Source of the DNA: Hydrogenophaga sp.
Lineage (GTDB): Bacteria; Pseudomonadota; Gammaproteobacteria; Burkholderiales; Burkholderiaceae_C
Assembly (NCBI RefSeq): GCF_014773545.1
Contig: NZ_SDDV01000007.1
Location: 55,603-119,602, forward strand
DNA: 64,000 bases
Reading direction: 5' to 3'
The first letter of the stretch is position 1; each line of letters starts with the position of its first letter. The notes beneath the pieces are model-generated. The model saw only the letters and a program-made list of their open reading frames with translations. It did not search any database and had not been told where the DNA came from. Both the position numbers and the translations under genes were made by a program. Of the stretch, positions 1 to 7,154 are shown in pieces.

Positions 1-305
1 CTGCCGACTGGCTGGCGCTGCCCCGCCGCTGGGGCCTGACCTTGAGCCACAACATCCTGGGCGGCGCGCACGCGGGCTACCGGGTCTACCCCTGCCAGGA
101 TGGCCGCGTCGCGCTGGCCGCATTGGAGCCGCACTTTGCCGCGGCGCTGTGCGCCGTTGCCGGTCTGCCCGCGCCAGCAGCCAAGGCCATGTGGCAAGCG
201 GACATGCACACCGCAGTGGCGGCTTTTTTGGCGTCGAAAACGCGGCAGCAAATTGACGCCCTGGCGGCCCGGCACGACCTGCCGCTGCACGTCCTGCCCG
301 CCTGA
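1..305 (+). CDS. Family III CoA-transferase (CaiB/BaiF), C-terminal fragment
   Basis: The reading frame is open from the window edge (codons from base 3) to a TGA at 303-305, so only about the last 100 residues are present. The segment LSHNILGGAHAGYRVYPC followed by DGRVALAALEPHF matches the C-terminal region of family III CoA-transferases and alpha-methylacyl-CoA racemases, where a GGAP/Y-type turn precedes a small C-terminal domain. These enzymes move CoA between carboxylic acids or epimerise acyl-CoA; the substrate cannot be told from this piece. The next gene starts 15 bases downstream on the same strand. Confidence 0.75.
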   Translation, partial: ADWLALPRRWGLTLSHNILGGAHAGYRVYPCQDGRVALAALEPHFAAALCAVAGLPAPAAKAMWQADMHTAVAAFLASKTRQQIDALAARHDLPLHVLPA

Positions 306-320
306 GCCGTCGGCGTGGCC

Positions 321-1535
321 ATGCAAACATTTGACGCCGTCGTCGTTGGCGCTGGTGCCGCCGGTCTGTTCTGCGCCGGCGTGGCGGGTCAGCGCGGCTT
401 GCGCGTGTTGCTGCTCGACCACAGTGCCAAGGTGGCGGAAAAAATCCGCATCTCAGGGGGTGGCCGGGCCAACTTCAGCAACCGCGAACTCGACCCGCGC
501 GCGCCGCACAAGCACTACCTGAGTGAAAACCCGAATTTTTGCCGCTCGGCCCTGGCGCGCTACACGCCGGCTGATTTCATCGCGCTGGTGCAGCGCCACG
601 GCATAGCCTTTCACGAGAAACACAAAGGCCAGTTGTTCTGCGACCGCTCGGCCGAAGACCTGATTGCCATGCTGCTGCGCGAATGTGCGCTGGGCGGCGT
701 GCAGCGCTGGCAGCCCTGTGCGGTGCGGGCGGTTCGGCTGGCGGCCGATGCCCACTATGAAATCGACACCGAACAGGGAACGGTGCGCAGCCCTGCGCTG
801 GTGGTAGCCACCGGCGGACTGTCTATCCCGCAGATCGGCGCCAGCGACTGGGGCCACCGGCTGGCCCGGCAGTTCGGCCTGCGCCTGGTGCCCACACGCC
901 CCGGTCTGGTGCCGCTGTGCTTTGAAGACCGCGCAGCGTTTGCGCAACTGGCTGGCCTGGCGTTGCCGGTGCGGATTGAAACCGGTGCGAAGAAAACGCG
1001 CATCGGCTTCAACGAAGACCTGTTGTTCACGCACCGCGGCCTGTCGGGCCCGGCGGTGCTGCAAATATCGAGCTACTGGCAAGCGGGCACGCCGCTGCAC
1101 ATCAACTTGCTGCCGGGCGCAGACCTGAGCCAGACGCTGGCGCGCGCCAAGGCCAGTTCACGCAAACAAATCGCCAACGAACTCGCTGGCCTGCTGCCCG
1201 CCCGTCTGGCCGACGCCTGGGTGCTGCAATCGGCCGACTGGCAGCGCCCGATCAGCCAAGCGAGCGACCAAGCGCTGGCGCGGCTGACCGAAAGCCTGAC
1301 GCAGTGGGACATCACGCCCAGCGGCAGCGAAGGCTACCGCAAAGCTGAAGTCACGCTCGGCGGCGTCGATACGCGCGACCTGTCGTCGCAAAGCATGGAG
1401 TCCAGGCAACGCGGTCTGTACTTCATCGGTGAAGTGGTCGACGTCAGCGGGTGGCTTGGCGGTTACAACTTCCAGTGGGCCTGGTCCAGCGCCTACGCCT
1501 GCGCGCTGGCGCTGGCGGCTGGAACTACACGCTAA
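321..1535 (+). CDS. HI0933/YhiN-family FAD-dependent flavoprotein
   Basis: 404 residues from ATG 321; a GTG at 315 in the same frame is an alternative start. The N-terminus has a Rossmann dinucleotide motif (GAGAAG, residues 10-15), followed by the family hallmark SGGGRANFSN near residue 50. The C-terminus carries GGYNFQWAWSSAYACALA, the conserved second FAD-contacting segment. Members are flavoproteins of uncertain substrate (HI0933, YhiN/BaiN, PP4765 groups). No membrane segment or signal peptide is visible, so it is expected to be cytoplasmic. Its last four bases overlap the 3' end of the convergent aminotransferase gene. The family call is firm; the physiological role is unknown. Confidence 0.85.
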   Translation: MQTFDAVVVGAGAAGLFCAGVAGQRGLRVLLLDHSAKVAEKIRISGGGRANFSNRELDPRAPHKHYLSENPNFCRSALARYTPADFIALVQRHGIAFHEKHKGQLFCDRSAEDLIAMLLRECALGGVQRWQPCAVRAVRLAADAHYEIDTEQGTVRSPALVVATGGLSIPQIGASDWGHRLARQFGLRLVPTRPGLVPLCFEDRAAFAQLAGLALPVRIETGAKKTRIGFNEDLLFTHRGLSGPAVLQISSYWQAGTPLHINLLPGADLSQTLARAKASSRKQIANELAGLLPARLADAWVLQSADWQRPISQASDQALARLTESLTQWDITPSGSEGYRKAEVTLGGVDTRDLSSQSMESRQRGLYFIGEVVDVSGWLGGYNFQWAWSSAYACALALAAGTTR

Positions 1536-2731
1536 CTTCTGGCCAGTGCCGCGGCCAGGCATTGCACGCCGGCTTCAATTTTTTCCAGCCCCACGGTGGC
1601 AAAACTCAGGCGCAGCGTGGCCGGGTCGGGCTGGTTGGCGTAAAAGGGCGCACCGGGCACAAAGGCCACACCTTGTTCAAGGGCGCGGCGGGCCCATTCG
1701 GCTGCGTCTTTGACCGGCGCGTGCGCCCCGTTCAGACGCGCCCAGACGAACAGGCCACCCTGCGGTGGCTCAAAATCGATCGCCGGGCCGAGTTCGCGCC
1801 GCAGCGCCTGCGTCATGGCGGCGGCGCGTTCGGCGTAGACCTGGCGCATACGCTCCAAGGTGGCCGGCAAGCGACCGGCGCGCAGGTAGTGCGCCGCAGT
1901 GGCCTGGGCAAAGGTGCTGGTATGGGCGTCGCTGAACTGCTTGCACATGGTGGCCTTGGCCAGCAGTTCGGCCGGCCCGATCAGCCAGCCCACACGCAGA
2001 CCGGGGCTGAGCACCTTGCTGAGTGAGCCGCAGTACGCCAGCCGCTCGCGGCTGCCGGGCACCTGGCTGCTCAGGGCCAGCAGACTCGGCGGCGGCGCGG
2101 TGTCAAAGTACAAATCGCCGTACGGGTCGTCCTCCACGATCAGCGTCTTGTGCCGCAGCGCCAGCTCCAGCACGCGCCGGCGCCGCTCCAGACTGAGCAA
2201 GGCGCCGCTGGGGTTGCCAAAGGTGGGGATCAGGTAGACGAACTTGGGCTGGTGTTGTTCGATCAGTTGCTCCAGCACGTCGACCTGCACGCCCTGGGCG
2301 TCTACCGGCGCACTGATGAGCTGCGCACCGTAGAGTCGAAAGCACTGAATGGTGGCCAGAAAAGTCGGGGCTTCGACGATCACCTTGTCGCCCGGGGAAA
2401 TCAGCGTCTTGCCCAGCAAGTCCAGCGCCTGCTGGCTGCCGGTGGTGACGATCAGGTCGGCCGGCTGCACATCGCTGTGGCCCTTGCCGGCCATGAAGGC
2501 GACGAGCTGCTCGCGCAGCGGCTGGTAGCCCTCGGTGGCGCCGTATTGCAGCGCAGCGCCGGGCTCATCGGTCAGCGCGGCGTTGACGGCGGCGCGAATA
2601 CCCTCGACGTCGAACAGCGCGCTGTCGGGAAAGCCGCCCGCAAAGCTGATGATGCCAGGCTTGCCCAGCAGCTTGAAGAGCTCACGAATGGCCGATGTTT
2701 CGACGTGGTCGAGGCGAGAAGCAAATTGCAT
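1532..2731 (-). CDS. PLP-dependent fold-type I aminotransferase (2-aminoadipate/MocR-like class)
   Basis: 399 residues from ATG 2731. The start MQFASRLDHVETSAIRELF followed by PGIISFAGGFPDSALF is typical of the 2-aminoadipate/kynurenine aminotransferase (LysN-like) subgroup. The PLP lysine is in GSLSKVLSPGLRVGW near residue 240, and the cofactor-contacting DDPYGDLYF lies about 40 residues before it. No N-terminal GntR DNA-binding domain is present, so this is a free enzyme and not a MocR regulator. It is likely cytoplasmic and transfers the amino group of a large or branched amino acid to 2-oxoglutarate. The substrate cannot be decided from sequence. Confidence 0.88.
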   Translation of the reverse strand: MQFASRLDHVETSAIRELFKLLGKPGIISFAGGFPDSALFDVEGIRAAVNAALTDEPGAALQYGATEGYQPLREQLVAFMAGKGHSDVQPADLIVTTGSQQALDLLGKTLISPGDKVIVEAPTFLATIQCFRLYGAQLISAPVDAQGVQVDVLEQLIEQHQPKFVYLIPTFGNPSGALLSLERRRRVLELALRHKTLIVEDDPYGDLYFDTAPPPSLLALSSQVPGSRERLAYCGSLSKVLSPGLRVGWLIGPAELLAKATMCKQFSDAHTSTFAQATAAHYLRAGRLPATLERMRQVYAERAAAMTQALRRELGPAIDFEPPQGGLFVWARLNGAHAPVKDAAEWARRALEQGVAFVPGAPFYANQPDPATLRLSFATVGLEKIEAGVQCLAAALARS

Positions 2732-3145
2732 GGAAATGTCTCTGTGGGGCTGAGCTTGTTGCCAGGATCCCTCTGTTAATGGCGATACTGTACAGGCAAA
2801 GATCCACCCGTTCGGGCTGAAATCCGCGCATCTTGAGCCCGTCCTTCGACCCTTCGACAGGCTCAGGACAGGCCAAGCTCAGGATGATCGGAATTCAAAC
2901 CCTTCGTACTCCGTTCCCCCTGAGCCTGTCGAAGGGCAAGCTCAGGGCGAACGGTCAAAATGAGCGGTACTGGTGCCAATGGTGGCCGACCCTTCGACAG
3001 GCTCAGGGCGAACGGTTCACCCAGGCCGACCCTTCGACAAGCTCAGGGCGAACGGTGCAAAATGAGCGGTACTGATGCCGATGGGCCAGCGGCTGTAACC
3101 GGCATGGCCGCCAACCACGCCTGTTCGGCCCTACACTGAAGCGCC
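2732..3145. repeat. Gene-free stretch with REP-like repeats and a 101-bp-spaced duplication
   Basis: No gene is seen between the aminotransferase and nth. The stretch holds four copies, in both orientations, of a REP-like core (CCTTCGACARGCTCAGG, often followed by GCGAACGG) near 2846, 2920, 2989 and 3030. A second unit containing AAAATGAGCGGTACTG occurs at 2957 and 3058, each directly after a core copy, so a unit of about 101 bases looks duplicated. The same core recurs at about 9760, 13650, 25890, 42930, 43990 and 63870. Confidence 0.8.
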
Positions 3146-3778
3146 ATGAACGACACCCAGATCGAAGCCTTCTTTGCCACTTTGCAGGCCGCCAACCCGC
3201 AGCCGCAAACCGAGCTGGCATACGGCAGCGTGTTCGAGTTGCTGGTTGCCGTGCTGCTGTCGGCCCAGGCCACTGACGTCAGCGTCAACAAGGCCACCAG
3301 AAGCCTGTTTGCGTGCGCCCACACGCCGCAAAAGATGCTAGACCTCGGCCTGGAAGGTCTGCAAGCGCACATCAAGACGATTGGCCTGTACCGCAGCAAG
3401 GCCAGGCATGTGTTGCAGACCTGTCAGATGTTGCTCGATCTGCACGGCGGTGAAGTCCCACGCACGCGCGCGGCGCTGCAAGCCCTGCCCGGTGTCGGAC
3501 GAAAAACCGCCAACGTGGTGCTCAACGTGGCCTTTGGCGAGCCCACTTTTGCCGTCGACACCCATCTTTTCCGCGTTTGCAACCGCAGCGGTCTGGCGCC
3601 AGGAAAAACGCCGCTGGCGGTCGAGCAGCAATTGATCCAGCGCGTACCCAAGGCCTACGCGGTGAACGCGCACCACTGGCTGATTTTGCTCGGGCGCTAC
3701 GTCTGCCGGGCGCGCAAACCGGAGTGCTCGCGTTGCCTGGTGGCCGCGTATTGTGACTTCAACTTAAATAGCGCTTAG
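3146..3778 (+). CDS. nth: Endonuclease III (DNA glycosylase/AP lyase)
   Basis: 210 residues from ATG 3146, the usual length. The helix-hairpin-helix LPGVGRKTANVV contains the catalytic lysine K120, and FAVDTHLFRV carries the catalytic aspartate D138. The C-terminus has the four iron-sulfur ligands C187, C194, C197 and C203; all six positions equal those of the E. coli enzyme. It removes oxidised pyrimidines from DNA and nicks the abasic site by beta-elimination during base excision repair in the cytoplasm. The stop TAG at 3776-3778 is in the same frame as the damaged DUF6155-like gene just downstream. Confidence 0.97.
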   Translation: MNDTQIEAFFATLQAANPQPQTELAYGSVFELLVAVLLSAQATDVSVNKATRSLFACAHTPQKMLDLGLEGLQAHIKTIGLYRSKARHVLQTCQMLLDLHGGEVPRTRAALQALPGVGRKTANVVLNVAFGEPTFAVDTHLFRVCNRSGLAPGKTPLAVEQQLIQRVPKAYAVNAHHWLILLGRYVCRARKPECSRCLVAAYCDFNLNSA

Positions 3779-3788
3779 GACGGTGAGG

Positions 3789-4210
3789 ATGTCAGAACGA
3801 AAAAGAGCACGCCTACTTGGAGCGACGTCAAAATCAAACTGGCCGACTTCGACCGTGCCGCTCTGCTTGGCCTGGTGCACGACCTGTACGCCGCCAGCAA
3901 GGACAACAAGGCATTTCTGCATGCTCGCTTTGGTCTGGGCGATGACCCGCTGCAGCCCTACAAGGATGTGATCATTCGTTGGATCAATCCGTCAGATTTT
4001 CGCAATCCGATCTCGGTCAGCAAGGCGAAAAAGGCGATCAGCGACTACAAGAAGTCGCTGGGCCAGCCCGAGGGTTTGGCGGAACTGACGGTGTTTTATT
4101 GCGAAGAAGTGTTCGCGTTTCTGGCTGTTTGCGGCATGGACGACGAAGGTTTTTATGCCGTGCTGGTGCGGATGTTTGAGCAAGCGCTGAAATCCCAGGG
4201 CAGTGGCTAC
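3789..4210 (+). pseudogene. DUF6155-like gene, apparently disrupted at both ends
   Basis: The frame from about 3803 reads a DUF6155-like sequence (KLADFDRAALLGLVHDLYAA, then LHARFGLGDDPLQPYK and a domain ending near LVRMFEQALK), a family of unknown function. There is no ATG for it in frame. The plausible start ATG 3789 (MSERK) lies in another frame and joins only by a one-base shift at the A5 run 3800-3804; otherwise the first in-frame start is GTG 3875, which removes conserved N-terminal residues. At the 3' end the frame runs without a family-like C-terminus into the antisense of proC, up to 4486. This suggests a decayed or truncated gene; a sequencing indel could explain the 5' problem. The family name comes from memory. 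Confidence 0.5.
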
Positions 4211-5034
4211 TTGCCAAACTCCCGCCCCAGTTCCTCGGCGCGCTTTTGCGCCGCAAACAGGGCTTCTTCAAACTTCGTTTTCACCCCGCTCGCGTCCATC
4301 GACGTGAGCGCCGCGAAGGTCGTTCCGCCCTTGGAGGTGACGCGCTCGCGCAGGGTCTGCAGCGGCTCGCTGGAGCGCTGCGCCAGGGTGGCGGCGCCAA
4401 TGAAGGTGCCGATGGCGAGTTGCTGCGCCACTTCGGGTGTCAGGCCCATGCGGGCGCCCGCGTCGCGCATGGCTTCGAGGAAATAGAACACGTAGGCCGG
4501 GCCGGAACCCGAGAGCGCGGTCACGGCGTCGAGGTCGCGCTCCACCTTCACCCAGACCAGCTCGCCGGTGCTGCGCAGCACGCGCTCGACCAGCGCTTGG
4601 TCGTCGGCGCTCACGGCAGCGCGCGCCATCAGGCCGGTCATGCCCAGCCCAACCAGGGCCGGCGTATTGGGCATGGCGCGCACGATGCGCTCGCTGCCCA
4701 GCCAGGCGGCGATGCTGTCGCTGGTGATGCCGGCGGCCACGCTCAGGTGCAAGGCGCCGGTGACAAAGGCCCGGGTGGCCGCCGCAGCGTCTTTGAAGGT
4801 CTGCGGCTTCACGGCCCAGACCACCAGATCGGAAGGTTTCAGCGCGGCACTGGCCGCGGGCAGCACCGCCACGCCCGGGAATTGCTGCGCCAGCTTGGCG
4901 CGCTGCCCGTCCCAGGGCTCGACCACCTGCACGGCGCTGGCGGGGTGGCCCTGGCGGAACAGGCCGCCGATGATGGCGCTGGCCATGTTGCCGCCGCCGA
5001 TGAAGGTGAGGATGGGGTGGGTGTAGGTGTTCAT
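4207..5034 (-). CDS. proC: Pyrroline-5-carboxylate reductase
   Basis: 275 residues from ATG 5034, chosen because MNTYTHPILTFIGGGNMA places the NADPH-binding FIGGGNMASAIIGGL at the expected N-terminal position; the longer frame to 5100 adds only an unrelated leader. The family signature is seen in ALSGSGPAYVFYFLEAM with RDAGARMG (about residue 160), followed by the C-terminal VTSKGGTT segment. It catalyses the last step of proline biosynthesis, reducing pyrroline-5-carboxylate with NAD(P)H in the cytoplasm. The 3' end converges on the broken DUF6155-like frame. No yggS neighbour, which often accompanies proC, is seen. Confidence 0.96.
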   Translation of the reverse strand: MNTYTHPILTFIGGGNMASAIIGGLFRQGHPASAVQVVEPWDGQRAKLAQQFPGVAVLPAASAALKPSDLVVWAVKPQTFKDAAAATRAFVTGALHLSVAAGITSDSIAAWLGSERIVRAMPNTPALVGLGMTGLMARAAVSADDQALVERVLRSTGELVWVKVERDLDAVTALSGSGPAYVFYFLEAMRDAGARMGLTPEVAQQLAIGTFIGAATLAQRSSEPLQTLRERVTSKGGTTFAALTSMDASGVKTKFEEALFAAQKRAEELGREFGK

Positions 5035-5440
5035 GCCGCCATTGTCCCCGAGGCGGGGAGCGCTCAGGGCGCAGTCGTTGGCCGCAGGGCATGTTCCCAT
5101 TCGGCTTTTTTTCTGCCGCGCGTTCGCGCGACAGCGCCAAGTGTAACACCCGCTCGGCGCGCCACCGGAAGGCGCAGCAGATCGGCCTGGAACTGCAGCA
5201 GCAGGTCGTTGACGCAGGCACCGCCGATTCCAACGAGTGCACGTTTTGCCTCAAGCGCCGCTGCTACCCGCTCAACACTTTGCGCTCATGGCCCCGGATA
5301 AGAACGGTTCTTGATTCTGAGCTTGCGCGTGCAGGCGCAGCGGAATCGGGTTTCGCTGCGGGCGTCAAGGCGATGCCGATTCAACGAAAAAGCCATTGAA
5401 TCGCTACTATTCGTTTGGATTCAAAGGCTTGCGTCATTTC
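5035..5440. other. Gene-free stretch upstream of proC
   Basis: About 400 bases between proC and tRNA-Ser. The small open frames here on either strand show no recognisable family or convincing start. It presumably holds the proC promoter, but no clear -35/-10 pair or terminator was identified. Confidence 0.5.
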
Positions 5441-5530
<90 letters not shown>

Positions 5531-5555
5531 GAGGCAGTTTTGCATTCTAGCAGCC

Positions 5556-6473
5556 TTAATTCGCTTGCCTGAGCGTTCCTATCATCTTCATGGCTGAAGA
5601 GATCAAGGCCGAGACTTCGGTCATGTTGCCGGGCACGATCAGCGTCGTGTTGGCATCGGCCGCCACTTTGCCGTAGGCGTCCACCGCGCGCTCAGCCACC
5701 TTGAGTTGCACCGCCATTTCACCGCCGGGCTGGCGAATCGCACTGGCGATGCGCTCGATCGCCAGTGCGGTGGCGTTGGCTACTTCGGTAATGGCGGCGG
5801 CCTCGCCCTGGGCGTTGTTGATGGCGGCTTGCTTTTCACCTTCGGAGCGGGCGATGAAAGCCTCGCGTTCGCCGGTGGCGATGTTGATCTGCTCTTGGCG
5901 CCGTCCTTCCGAGGCGGCGATCAGGGCGCGTTTCTCGCGCTCGGCCGTGATCTGCTGTTGCATCGCGTGCAAAATTTCCTTCGGCGGTGTCAGATCCTTG
6001 ATCTCGTAGCGCAGCACTTTGACGCCCCAGTTGAGCGCGGCTTCGTCGATCGCTTGCACCACCTGAGCGTTGATGATGTCGCGCTCCTCGAAGGTTTTGT
6101 CGAGTTCGAGTTTGCCTATCACCGAGCGCAGCGAGGTTTGCGCCAGTTGCGTCACAGCAATGATGTAGTTCGACGAGCCGTAGCTCGCTCGCATCGGGTC
6201 GGTGACCTGGAAGTACAAAATGCCGTCCACCTGCAACTGGGTGTTGTCGCGCGTGATGCAAACCTGGCTCGGCACGTCGAGCGGAATTTCCTTCAGGCTG
6301 TGCTTGTAGGCCACTTTGTCGATGAAGGGCATCAGGAAGTTCAGGCCGGGTGCCAACGTGGCGTGGAATTTTCCCAGGCGCTCGACCACCCAGGCGTTTT
6401 GCTGTGGCACGACTTTGATCGAGCGGGTGATGAAGATGACTGCAATGATCAGCAGCAGAATGGCAATTTCCAT
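5556..6473 (-). CDS. SPFH/stomatin-like membrane protein (QmcA/paraslipin type)
   Basis: 305 residues from ATG 6473; the longer frame upstream is non-conserved. One N-terminal membrane segment (MEIAILLLIIAVIFITRSI) is followed by an SPFH/Band-7 domain (VVPQQNAWVVERLGKFHATL). A helical region then contains the repeated ITAEREKRALIAASEG and EREAFIARSEGEKQAAI segments, predicted to form a coiled coil. Such proteins oligomerise in membrane microdomains and often associate with proteases such as FtsH. It lies 34 bases after an NfeD-type gene on the same strand, the standard SPFH-NfeD pairing, which supports a shared operon and function. Confidence 0.92.
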   Translation of the reverse strand: MEIAILLLIIAVIFITRSIKVVPQQNAWVVERLGKFHATLAPGLNFLMPFIDKVAYKHSLKEIPLDVPSQVCITRDNTQLQVDGILYFQVTDPMRASYGSSNYIIAVTQLAQTSLRSVIGKLELDKTFEERDIINAQVVQAIDEAALNWGVKVLRYEIKDLTPPKEILHAMQQQITAEREKRALIAASEGRRQEQINIATGEREAFIARSEGEKQAAINNAQGEAAAITEVANATALAIERIASAIRQPGGEMAVQLKVAERAVDAYGKVAADANTTLIVPGNMTEVSALISSAMKMIGTLRQAN

Positions 6474-6507
6474 GGTGAACCCTTGTTGAGTGGATGCGGT
6501 TGACAGA

Positions 6508-6978
6508 CTAAGCGACTGTGGTGTCAGGGGGATGTTGCGGGTCGTTTGGGGCTGGCACGCGCTGCACCAGCAAGCGGTTGCCCACCAGCTCAGCCACGCG
6601 GTACAGCCCCGGCGCGGGGGTCTCACCCGGGCGCAGCACGGCGGTCCACTGCGCGCCGCGGTACTTCACCTGGGCGCTGCCGTCGGTTTGCCAGGTCTCG
6701 ATGTGCAGTTGCTCGCCCACGTCCAGGTGCATGCTGTGCTGGGCGCGCTCAGAAGTGCCTGCGGAGCGGCGATTTTTCACCAGGTACCAAGCCAACACCG
6801 CTGTCGATCCGACCGCGGCGGCGGCCACCAACTGGCCTACCATGCCGGCGCCGGCGTGAGCAGCCAGCGCTGCCGCCACCAGGCCCAGGGCCAACATCAG
6901 CAGGTAAAAAGTGCCGGTAAAGAGCTCCAGCGTCACCGCTAAGCCGGCCAGCAGCCACCAAATGGTCGAATCGGACAT
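6508..6978 (-). CDS. NfeD-family membrane protein
   Basis: 156 residues from ATG 6978 (MSDSTIWWLLAGLAVTLEL). Two or three hydrophobic segments fill the first 75 residues. A soluble OB-fold-like domain follows (HMHLDVGEQLHIETW, then AQVKYRGAQWTAVL and VVELVG-like GLYRVAELVGNRLLVQ), the NfeD C-terminal domain. NfeD proteins partner with SPFH proteins, here encoded 34 bases downstream. This is the short NfeD1b-type without the ClpP-like protease domain. The gene diverges from the decarboxylase gene across about 175 bases. Confidence 0.9.
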   Translation of the reverse strand: MSDSTIWWLLAGLAVTLELFTGTFYLLMLALGLVAAALAAHAGAGMVGQLVAAAAVGSTAVLAWYLVKNRRSAGTSERAQHSMHLDVGEQLHIETWQTDGSAQVKYRGAQWTAVLRPGETPAPGLYRVAELVGNRLLVQRVPAPNDPQHPPDTTVA

Positions 6979-7154
6979 GCAAGGCCTTGTGAAAAAAAGA
7001 ATCTTGGCACCCGCCGCCGCCGGGCACTGGTGCATGACACATTCTGCCCTTAAAGTGCGGCCGACATGCCTGAGCTGTGATTTACGTACACTTCGCGCCT
7101 GTTCGTCCACCACCGTATGCCCCTTGAGCGCTTGCTCGCCGCCCGGAGATCGTC

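Noticed and set aside
2836..3060. Possible CRISPR array from repeated CTTCGACA-type units
   Set aside because: Units are in both orientations, spacing is irregular, there are no constant-length spacers and no cas genes; it is a REP-like cluster.
3875..4486. A 203-residue protein from GTG 3875
   Set aside because: The last 90 residues are antisense proC with no family similarity; only the first part is DUF6155-like.
5091..5399. 102-residue frame upstream of proC (with CxxC-like cysteines)
   Set aside because: No ribosome site or recognised family; composition looks like a chance frame.
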